A stretch of 64,000 nt of DNA from JAYEIA01 sp964472505 (GTDB lineage Bacteria > Bacteroidota > Bacteroidia > Bacteroidales > JAADGE01): the NCBI GenBank assembly GCA_964472505.1, contig CAYYQW010000014.1, forward strand, positions 1-64,000, written 5' to 3'. The notes under the pieces are model-generated. The model made no database searches. It saw only the letters and a program-made list of their open reading frames with translations, and was not told the DNA's origin. This document shows, one piece after another, positions 43,583 to 50,300 of the stretch (position 1 is the first letter of the stretch; each line of letters begins with the position of its first letter). The translations under genes and the position numbers were made by a program.

Positions 43583-43608
43583 TACTGAGCAAGGCCAAGG
43601 GTACCGAC

Positions 43609-45111
43609 TCAGTATTTACTGTTTTGCTGTTCCGTTTCGGGTGTTCGGCCAAATGTGGCCGAGAGATCTTTGAGCCGGGCTTTTCGTTTTGGGTTGAAAG
43701 CATCCGGAAGCATGCGCCATTCCCAATTGCTGCCAAGTTGGCCGGGAGTATTCATGCGGTGCCGACTGTCTAATTCCAAAACATCTTGCATCTGAATAAT
43801 TACCGTGTGCGCAACCGATGCAAAGCCCGTTCTTATGAATGCCTGATTAAGATTACTGTCTTCGGCTCCGGTATATTTTTTACAATAGGCTTGTTCTTTT
43901 TTGTCGGCTTGCTTGTACCAGCCGATATTGGTATCGTTATCGTGCGTGCCGGTATATACCACACAGTTGTTTACATAATTGTGCGGCAGAAAATCGTTTT
44001 TCGGCCCGGTATCAAATGCGAATTGTAGAATCTTCATACCCGGAAATTGGAATTTATCCCGCAAACGAATGACATCATCGGTCAGCAGCCCCAAATCTTC
44101 GGCTATAATTTCGGCATTAGGTATTTGGTTTAGCAAAGTATAAAAAAAGCTGTCACCGGGCCCGGGCAGCCATTCGCCCTGTTCGGCCGTTTTGCTTCCG
44201 TGCGGAACCGCCCAAAATTCCGACAGGCCTCTGAAATGATCGATTCGGAGCATGTCGAACATATTGAAATTCATACGCATACGATCCATCCACCACCGGA
44301 AGCCGGTTTCTTCTAATTTTTGCCAATCATAGACCGGATTACCCCAAAGTTGTCCGGTTTTGCTGAAATAATCCGGCGGAACACCGGCCACCTGAACGGG
44401 TTTTCGGTTTTCATCCAAAATAAATATTTCCGGATTTGCCCATACGTCTGCGCTGTCTTCGGCGACATAAAGCGGTACGTCGCCCATTACTTTTACGCCT
44501 TTTTGTTCGGCATATACTTTTATTTCATTCCATTGTTTGAAAAAAATGTATTGCAGAGCTTTTGCGTTTTCTATTTCGCCCGCAAGTCGGGTTCCGTATT
44601 CGTGGAGTGCAGCCGGTTCACGCAGGCGCAAGGCTTCGGGAAATTCAAAAAAAGCTGTATTGTCAAAATGTTCTTTTAAGGCATAAAAAAGTGCATAGTC
44701 ATTCAGCCATGAGCGGTGTATGTGTTTGAATTCAAGATAATCTCTGTTATTGTGTTCATTGCGAATGAATGCTTCGGCAAACTTTTTCAGCAAAGGCATT
44801 TTTATAGCCGTAAGCCGGTCGTAATCTACCTTATCTTTAGGCAGATTCTTAAATGCTTCGTCATCATAAACTCTTTCATCAAAAAATGACAGATCAATAA
44901 ACAGCGGGTTACCGGCAAAAGCAGACCAAGATGCATAAGGCGAGTTTCCGTAACCGGTAGGACCTAAAGGTAATATTTGCCAAAGCGTTTGTCCGGCTGC
45001 TTCCATGGCGTCTATCCATTGTTTGGTTGATTGGCCGAAAGTGCCGATTCCGTCCGGGCCGGGCAGTGAACTTATGTGCATCAGGAGTCCGCTTTTTCTT
45101 TTGTTTTCCAT
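43609..45111 (-). CDS. malQ: 4-alpha-glucanotransferase (amylomaltase, GH77)
   Basis: MalQ moves alpha-1,4-glucan segments between malto-oligosaccharides in glycogen and maltose metabolism. The 500-residue protein shows MHISSLPGPDGIGTFG at the start, LPLGPTGYGNSPYASWSAFAGNP, MGDVPLYVAEDSADVW, the nucleophile region RIDHFRGL, AEDLG, and TGTHDNDT, all standard for GH77. It uses the usual bacterial single-domain form without N-terminal starch-binding modules. It is divergent from glgB, which makes a glycogen-handling pair. Confidence 0.95.
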   Translation of the reverse strand: MENKRKSGLLMHISSLPGPDGIGTFGQSTKQWIDAMEAAGQTLWQILPLGPTGYGNSPYASWSAFAGNPLFIDLSFFDERVYDDEAFKNLPKDKVDYDRLTAIKMPLLKKFAEAFIRNEHNNRDYLEFKHIHRSWLNDYALFYALKEHFDNTAFFEFPEALRLREPAALHEYGTRLAGEIENAKALQYIFFKQWNEIKVYAEQKGVKVMGDVPLYVAEDSADVWANPEIFILDENRKPVQVAGVPPDYFSKTGQLWGNPVYDWQKLEETGFRWWMDRMRMNFNMFDMLRIDHFRGLSEFWAVPHGSKTAEQGEWLPGPGDSFFYTLLNQIPNAEIIAEDLGLLTDDVIRLRDKFQFPGMKILQFAFDTGPKNDFLPHNYVNNCVVYTGTHDNDTNIGWYKQADKKEQAYCKKYTGAEDSNLNQAFIRTGFASVAHTVIIQMQDVLELDSRHRMNTPGQLGSNWEWRMLPDAFNPKRKARLKDLSATFGRTPETEQQNSKY

Positions 45112-45137
45112 AGCCTTTACATCTTATAATTTTGATT

Positions 45138-45145
45138 CAAATATA
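45138..45145 (-). promoter_or_regulatory. Candidate malQ promoter (-7 box)
   Basis: On the minus strand this reads TATATTTG, an exact TAnnTTTG match, 26 bp before the malQ start. No clear -33 element is seen. Confidence 0.45.
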
Positions 45146-45188
45146 GATATTTCCAACGCTTTTTCATAAGAATTTTTCCGCTTTTGTA

Positions 45189-45220
45189 TTTCTCTTTTAT
45201 TAGTTATTTGTGTAAATTTG
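45189..45220 (+). promoter_or_regulatory. glgB promoter
   Basis: TTTC (45189-45192), a 20-bp spacer and TAAATTTG (45213-45220) fit the Bacteroidota promoter. The box covers the TTG at 45218 that would otherwise be an upstream start, so transcription begins after it and translation must start at the ATG at 45245. Confidence 0.6.
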
Positions 45221-45244
45221 AGCAATCATATAAACGTTTATTCA

Positions 45245-47230
45245 ATGGCTGAACTTAAATTAATTAAAAACGACCCATACTTAAGACCTTTCGAAAGCCG
45301 GATTAAAGGCCGCTATGACAGAGTTTCTTTCAGAGAAAAAGAATTGACCGGCGGAAAAAAACTTGTCGATTTTGCTACGGCGCATTTGTATTACGGCTTG
45401 CATTTTAAAGACGGCCGATGGGTCTATACTGATTGGTTGCCCGGAGCGGATGAAGTATGGCTGGTAGGCGATTTTTCCGATTGGCAGCCAAAAGAAGAAT
45501 TTCGCCTTAAGCGCATTGATAACGGTGATTATACCTTGGCCTTGCCGGAAAATATTCTTAGTCATGAAGACCTGTATCGACTTGTGGTAAAACGTAACGG
45601 TATGACTTTCGACCGTATTCCGGCTTATGCCAAAAGAGTGGTGCGAAACGAGGAAACCGGAATTTTCAACGCTCAAGTTTGGCATCCGGATTCTCCTTAT
45701 GCTTTTAAGTATGACAATCCGAAACAAAAAACCGCACCCCTGATATACGAAGCCCATATAGGCATGGCTTCCGAAGAAGGAAAAGTGGCCGGTTATACCG
45801 AATTTAAAGAAAATGTTTTGCCGCGCATCATTGATGCCGGTTATAATACCATACAGCTAATGGCCATACAGGAGCATCCGTATTACGGCTCTTTCGGTTA
45901 TCATGTATCGAGCTTTTTTGCAGCCTCTTCCATTTTCGGAACACCCGATGAGTTAAAAGCTTTAATTGATGAAGCCCACAAAAACGGTTTGCGTGTGATT
46001 ATGGATATTGTGCATTCCCATGCCGTTAAAAATGAGGTGGAAGGCCTCAGCAAATACGACGGCACGGAATATCAATATTTTCATGCCGGCGCACGCGGGC
46101 AGCATCCGGCTTGGGATTCACGCTGCTTCAATTACGGCAAACACGAAGTCATGCACTTCCTCTTATCCAATTGTAAATTTTGGTTGGAAGAATACCGTTT
46201 CGACGGTTTTCGTTTTGACGGCGTAACCAGTATGCTCTACTACGACCACGGTCTCGGAACCGATTTTCTCGGCTACGAACAATACTATAACGGCCACCAA
46301 GACGATGACGCCATTGTATATCTCACATTGGCCAACAAACTGATTCATGAAATTAATCCCTATGCACTTTCCGTAGCCGAAGAAATGAGCGGCATGCCCG
46401 GTTTGGCAAGCCCGCTTGAATACGGCGGTTACGGTTTTGATTATCGCCTTGCCATGGGTATTCCCGATTATTGGGTAAAGCTCTTGGAAAAAAACAAGGA
46501 CGAGGATTGGCACGTGGGCGATATGTTCTACCGCCTGATCGACAAACGCGCCGACGAGAAAGTTATAAGCTATGCCGAATCACACGACCAAGCTTTGGTA
46601 GGCGATAAAACCATTATTTTCCGCTTGGCCGATGCCGATATGTACGAACACATGCACGTCAATAATTTGAATTTGAAAATAGAACGCAGCATTGCACTTC
46701 ATAAAATGATACGCTTAGTTACCGCGGCAACAGCCGGCGGCGGTTATCTTAATTTTATGGGAAATGAATTCGGGCATCCCGAATGGATTGATTTTCCGCG
46801 CGAAGGCAACAACTGGTCTTACCATTATGCTCGCCGACAATGGAGCTTGGCCGATAATCCGGAATTGGCTTACCGTTTTCTTCTTAATTTCGATAAGCAA
46901 ATGATTGAGTTGCTTTCAGAGCAGGAACTGCCAAAAGCTGATAAACCTGAACCTTTGGTGCAGGACGCTTATGGCCAGATTTTGGTTTTTGAACGCAGAG
47001 GATTTATTTTTGCTTTCAATTTTAATCCGTTCAAATCATTTACCGATTATGAAATATCCGCTTCGAAAGGCGAATATCGTGTGGTTTTAAACTCGGACAG
47101 TTCCCGCTTTTTAGGCCATGACCGCATTGATGAAAAAATGGTATATACAACACAGCATAGAGACAAAGCGCATGTATTGAGATTATATTTACCCACACGT
47201 GCGGCGCTCGTTTTGAGCAGAAAATCTTAG
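45245..47230 (+). CDS. glgB: 1,4-alpha-glucan branching enzyme (GH13, eukaryote-like subfamily)
   Basis: GlgB makes alpha-1,6 branch points in glycogen. From ATG 45245 the protein has 661 residues: a CBM48-type N-terminal domain (WLPGADEVWLVGDFSDWQ), a GH13 barrel with YEAHIGMASEEGKVAGY, IMDIVHSHA, the nucleophile line FDGFRFDGVTSM, the acid line SVAEEMSG and YAESHDQALVG, and an all-beta C-terminal domain. The wording of these motifs is that of the eukaryote-like GH13_8 group rather than E. coli GlgB. The frame is open from a TTG at 45218, but that codon lies inside the -7 promoter box. Confidence 0.93.
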   Translation: MAELKLIKNDPYLRPFESRIKGRYDRVSFREKELTGGKKLVDFATAHLYYGLHFKDGRWVYTDWLPGADEVWLVGDFSDWQPKEEFRLKRIDNGDYTLALPENILSHEDLYRLVVKRNGMTFDRIPAYAKRVVRNEETGIFNAQVWHPDSPYAFKYDNPKQKTAPLIYEAHIGMASEEGKVAGYTEFKENVLPRIIDAGYNTIQLMAIQEHPYYGSFGYHVSSFFAASSIFGTPDELKALIDEAHKNGLRVIMDIVHSHAVKNEVEGLSKYDGTEYQYFHAGARGQHPAWDSRCFNYGKHEVMHFLLSNCKFWLEEYRFDGFRFDGVTSMLYYDHGLGTDFLGYEQYYNGHQDDDAIVYLTLANKLIHEINPYALSVAEEMSGMPGLASPLEYGGYGFDYRLAMGIPDYWVKLLEKNKDEDWHVGDMFYRLIDKRADEKVISYAESHDQALVGDKTIIFRLADADMYEHMHVNNLNLKIERSIALHKMIRLVTAATAGGGYLNFMGNEFGHPEWIDFPREGNNWSYHYARRQWSLADNPELAYRFLLNFDKQMIELLSEQELPKADKPEPLVQDAYGQILVFERRGFIFAFNFNPFKSFTDYEISASKGEYRVVLNSDSSRFLGHDRIDEKMVYTTQHRDKAHVLRLYLPTRAALVLSRKS

Positions 47231-47231
47231 A

Positions 47232-47257
47232 ACCGAAGGCTTCCGTGAGGCTTTGGT
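47232..47257. repeat. Degenerate REP-like palindrome upstream of the transposase
   Basis: ACCGAAGGCTTC, a CGT spacer and GAGGCTTTGGT pair imperfectly. It resembles the two better copies at 47473-47505 and 47879-47911 and lies between glgB and the transposase start. Confidence 0.5.
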
Positions 47258-47283
47258 AAATGGAACGGTAAAAGGATAGAATT

Positions 47284-47868
47284 ATGCAATTGGAAACAGG
47301 ATATTTATATCATATATACAACCAAGGAAATAATCGTCAAAAAATATTCTTCAATCGCGAAAATTATTTGTTTTTTCTAAACAAAATTAGAACTTATATT
47401 CTACCATATTCAGATATTCTTGCTTGGTGTTTAATGCCAAATCATTTTCATTTAATGGTTTTTGTTCGCAGAACCGAAGCCTTCGCTCCAAGCGAAGGCT
47501 TCGGTAAGAAACGAACTATTAATTTTTCAATAGGAATAATGCTTAGGTCATATACGAATGCAATAAATATGCAAGAAAACAGAAGTGGTGCTTTATTTCG
47601 CAGAAAAACTAAAGCGGAATGTCTAAATTGTCCGAATGGAATAACTCCGTCATTTATAACTAAAAGCGGAATAACTGAAATTAATATGGTAACATCGGAA
47701 AAACAGTATCCGCAAGTTTGTTTTAATTATATTCATCAAAATCCCATAAAAGCAAATTTAGTAAATTCGGCTGTGGATTGGGAATTTTCATCTGCTGTTG
47801 ACTATGCCGGTAAAAGAAACGGAAAGCTGATTGATAAAACAGTGGCCCGGAAATATATTTTATTTTAA
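47284..47868 (+). CDS. REP-associated tyrosine transposase (RAYT, Y1/HUH type)
   Basis: The 194-residue protein begins with GYLYHIYNQGNNRQKIFF and carries the HUH metal motif in WCLMPNHFHLMV. SYTNAIN, SGALFRRKTKAE and YIHQNPIKANLV follow, as in the IS200-related REP transposases of Bacteroidota. These enzymes nick single-stranded DNA beside short palindromes. Eleven residues (TEAFAPSEGFG) just after the HUH motif are encoded by a perfect 33-nt palindrome inside the gene, which keeps the frame. The candidate catalytic Tyr is probably in or near SYTNAIN. The gene is AT-richer than glgB and flanked by REP-like copies. Confidence 0.88.
   Translation: MQLETGYLYHIYNQGNNRQKIFFNRENYLFFLNKIRTYILPYSDILAWCLMPNHFHLMVFVRRTEAFAPSEGFGKKRTINFSIGIMLRSYTNAINMQENRSGALFRRKTKAECLNCPNGITPSFITKSGITEINMVTSEKQYPQVCFNYIHQNPIKANLVNSAVDWEFSSAVDYAGKRNGKLIDKTVARKYILF
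47473..47505. repeat. Perfect REP palindrome inside the transposase gene
   Basis: Two 15-nt arms (47473-47487 and 47491-47505) are exact reverse complements around a CCA loop. The 33-nt length equals 11 codons, so the reading frame passes through unbroken. It matches the copy at 47879-47911 at 31 of 33 positions. Confidence 0.9.
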
Positions 47869-47878
47869 GAAGCGAAAA

Positions 47879-47911
47879 ACCGAAGCCTTCTCTCCAAGCG
47901 AAGGCTTCGGG
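47879..47911. repeat. REP palindrome downstream of the transposase
   Basis: The arms 47879-47893 and 47897-47911 pair around the same CCA loop with two mismatches. It starts 10 bp after the transposase stop codon, where it may also act as a transcript end. Confidence 0.8.
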
Positions 47912-47951
47912 AAGCAAGAAATACTGTCTTTGTTAATTTAATTCTAAATTT

Positions 47952-48746
47952 ATGAATCCGAAACACTTAGTTAAAATAAGTAATATCATTGGGCTTATTT
48001 CAATAATCCTTCTGATATATTGGGTATTTACTTTTATTGTAATAGAAGTATTTGGCTTAAAAGTTTTCAGAGAAAATATGACCGAAACTTTTTATCTGAG
48101 TATTTTGGGCATACTGGCTTTGATGGCCGGCGCTTTGATTGTGAATATTATGTTCAATCTTACCCGAATAGCGGAAAAACATAATAACGACCGAGCCGTA
48201 TCAAAAACGAATAAACGTTTTGTACTTGCATTAGTGTTTCTTTTTCCGATTATCGGAGCATTTTTGTTCGCCGGCGATTATTTAACATCCAAAAAGAAAG
48301 AGAAATTGCTGATAAGCTCTGCTGAGTATATTGTTAGCTCAAACAGTGAGAAAACTGAGCAAATCTTAAATTATGAATTTACTAAAGAATACATAAATCA
48401 GACTGCCGAAATATTGGAGCTTTATACTAAAACGGATGAACATTTTCAAACGATACAAATAATTTATAAAGATACACTTGACAATGCTCCCGTATATCTC
48501 GGAATTGGCCCGTACAGCGGTATAAGTACATCGGATACCACCCGGCTCAAAAAAGCCGATTATATATACAGAACCACTGAGCCCGAAAGAGAATATTTGG
48601 AAATGGTTTTTACAGAAGGTGCCGGAGATTTGCGATATTCTTCTTATAACGGAAATTACGAATTGTTTTATCCTTTTATAAAAGGAGAAAAAATTATTGT
48701 ACTGTATTTTTCCGACCGGCAGCGCTACGGAAAAATGGGCAGTTAA
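47952..48746 (+). CDS. Hypothetical membrane protein
   Basis: I do not recognise this 264-residue protein. It has three N-terminal membrane helices (IIGLISIILLIYWVFTFIVI, then FYLSILGILALMAGALIV, then FVLALVFLFPIIGAFLFAG), followed by a soluble segment of about 150 residues that ends in YNGNYELFYPFIKGEKIIVLYF. The soluble part may be periplasmic or cytosolic. No catalytic motif is seen. The gene stands alone between the transposase locus and a tandem repeat; base use is close to the core. Confidence 0.6.
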   Translation: MNPKHLVKISNIIGLISIILLIYWVFTFIVIEVFGLKVFRENMTETFYLSILGILALMAGALIVNIMFNLTRIAEKHNNDRAVSKTNKRFVLALVFLFPIIGAFLFAGDYLTSKKKEKLLISSAEYIVSSNSEKTEQILNYEFTKEYINQTAEILELYTKTDEHFQTIQIIYKDTLDNAPVYLGIGPYSGISTSDTTRLKKADYIYRTTEPEREYLEMVFTEGAGDLRYSSYNGNYELFYPFIKGEKIIVLYFSDRQRYGKMGS

Positions 48747-48791
48747 TCCAAAAAAAGACCTTTATTTTTAAAACCTCCGAATTTTTCTTTA

Positions 48792-48900
48792 CAACCTCAC
48801 GACTCAACAACTCCGCAACTCCGCAACTACACAACTCCACAGCTCCACATCTCCACAACTCAACAACTTCACAACTCCACAACTCAACAACTCCCCAACT
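48792..48900. repeat. 8-bp tandem repeat, about 14 units
   Basis: The consensus unit CAACTCCA runs for thirteen full units and one partial with scattered changes (CAACTCCG, CAACTACA, CATCTCCA, CAACTCAA, CAACTTCA). It lies between two convergent gene ends, and its last bases form the TAG stop of the opposing TrmO-like gene. Eight is not a multiple of three, so any count change near the gene end would shift the reading frame past the stop. Confidence 0.85.
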
Positions 48901-49495
48901 AATGATGTGTCAATATTGAGTCAATATCGGTGCTGTCGCCTTTTATGTAGTAACGCACAAGGGTATCGTTTAAAAAATCTTTATCGTGGTGGCCCAATAA
49001 TTCTTCGGCTTCCGAGTTTTTTAATGAAAGGGCAAAATCGACCGACGGCAGGTAGGGTTTTATATCCAAAACCGGCGTTCCGTTGAACATATCAATGCCC
49101 GAAACAAACAAAATATTATTTTCTAAAGAATCTAATTTCACCAAACTCAGCCCGACTGCATTGGGGCGTCGGGGGCTGCGGCTTGCAAACACCCCAAAAG
49201 ATTGATGACTCTCAGGCGGGCGGACCTCCGCATCCCAACCTTCGGCTTTATCAAAATGATAAATCACCCAAATATACTCAAAGTTTGAAAGCTCACTCAA
49301 GCCGGCTTCATACGCTTTGTGCAGCACAATTTGGCCTCGTGTTTCGGGCATTAGCCGGCCTTGCCTTGGTGCACCGGTTTCCGGCGTGTACTCCGAAAGA
49401 AAATAACCAATGGCACGGTAGCTTACTTTTCCTTTTTGACAAGCACTTGAGAAAAGTATTAAAAATATAAGTATCGAAAAAAATCGTTTAAGCAT
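48899..49495 (-). CDS. TrmO/TsaA-like protein with a lipoprotein signal
   Basis: The 198-residue protein is a TrmO (TsaA, UPF0066) domain: YRAIGYFLSEYTPETGAPRQG, GQIVLHKAYEAGLSELSNFEYIWVIYHF, FASRSPRRPNAVGLS, and LDIKPYLPSVD. TrmO proteins methylate the t6A37 nucleoside of tRNA in the cytosol, using SAM, and all the recognisable core lines are kept here. Oddly, the N-terminus is a hydrophobic leader ending FSSAC (Cys19), which looks like a lipoprotein signal and would place the enzyme outside the cytosol. Either the leader is not used, or the protein has a different job. A -7 box lies at 49512-49519. Confidence 0.82.
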   Translation of the reverse strand: MLKRFFSILIFLILFSSACQKGKVSYRAIGYFLSEYTPETGAPRQGRLMPETRGQIVLHKAYEAGLSELSNFEYIWVIYHFDKAEGWDAEVRPPESHQSFGVFASRSPRRPNAVGLSLVKLDSLENNILFVSGIDMFNGTPVLDIKPYLPSVDFALSLKNSEAEELLGHHDKDFLNDTLVRYYIKGDSTDIDSILTHH

Positions 49496-49511
49496 GCTGT
49501 GTTTTTTATGA

Positions 49512-49559
49512 CAAAATTATGGGCAAATATTGATATATGCAATATTATGAATAATTTTG
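49512..49559. promoter_or_regulatory. Divergent promoters for the TrmO-like and nitroreductase genes
   Basis: On the minus strand 49512-49519 reads TAATTTTG toward the TrmO-like gene. On the plus strand TAATTTTG stands at 49552-49559 with TTG at 49530-49532 and a 19-bp spacer, pointing to the nitroreductase. The two promoters sit back to back within 48 bp. Confidence 0.55.
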
Positions 49560-49661
49560 TATCGAATTTTTAAAGCCGATTTGTTTTTTGTTGTTTCCGG
49601 CTGAGAAATTTTGGTAAAGAATAGTTGGAATTTAACCGGTAATTGTATATTTTTATAGTCT

Positions 49662-50252
49662 ATGAAATTTTTAGAATTAGTAAAGAACCGACAAAGTGAG
49701 CGGGCTTATGAATCACGACCCGTAGATGAAAGTTTGGTGATGCAGTGTATTGAAGCGGCTCGCTTGGCGCCTTCGGCCTGTAATTCACAGCCTTGGACTT
49801 TCATTATTGTGGATGATTCCGGCTTGCGTTCAAAAATTGCAGATTCCATGTCGAATAAAGTATTACCGCTTAATCATTTTACCAAACAAGCTCCCGTTCA
49901 GGTAGTTGTTGTGAATGAGGGCTCTAACTTTACGGCCAGTTTAGGCAATAAAATTAAAGATAAAGATTTCAGTAAAGTAGATATCGGAATTGCGGCTCAA
50001 CATTTTTGTCTTCAGGCCGCCGATTTGGGCTTAGGCACATGCATGCTGGGCTGGTTTAATGAAGCTAAGATAAAGAAACTTTTGGACATACCCGAAAAGA
50101 AACGTATTGAATTAGTTATTACCGTAGGCTATTCTAAAGATAAATTCCGAAAGAAAAAGCGTAAAAGCATAAAGAAGATTACCGCAAAAAATTCCTATAA
50201 AAATAAAATTTCCGATGAGCATCCCTACATTAAAATGTACGAAGCCGAGTAG
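49662..50252 (+). CDS. Nitroreductase family flavoprotein
   Basis: The 196-residue protein has the FMN-binding line FLELVKNRQSERAYESRPV, then EAARLAPSACNSQPWTFIIV, and the central DIGIAAQHFCLQAADLGLGTCMLGWF. It is a nitroreductase-fold oxidoreductase that uses FMN and NAD(P)H on an unknown acceptor in the cytosol. The C-terminal 35 residues are Lys-rich (KFRKKKRKSIKKITAKN), which is unusual and may bind nucleic acid or membrane lipids. It is followed after 48 bp by the 835-residue gene. Confidence 0.85.
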   Translation: MKFLELVKNRQSERAYESRPVDESLVMQCIEAARLAPSACNSQPWTFIIVDDSGLRSKIADSMSNKVLPLNHFTKQAPVQVVVVNEGSNFTASLGNKIKDKDFSKVDIGIAAQHFCLQAADLGLGTCMLGWFNEAKIKKLLDIPEKKRIELVITVGYSKDKFRKKKRKSIKKITAKNSYKNKISDEHPYIKMYEAE

Positions 50253-50300
50253 GCTTATAATAATAAATATAGAATAAAAGATAAAAAGAACAGATAAGCA

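Noticed and set aside
37436..43608. Prophage or conjugative element
   Set aside because: No phage structural, replication, integrase or transfer genes are seen; the units look like single cassettes.
48694..48882. 62-codon minus-strand ORF rich in WSC/VVEL repeats
   Set aside because: It is the translation of the 8-bp tandem repeat and overlaps the end of the membrane protein gene; there is no promoter or conserved domain.
48792..48900. Short tandem repeats as a CRISPR array
   Set aside because: The units are 8 bp with no spacers and no cas genes are present.
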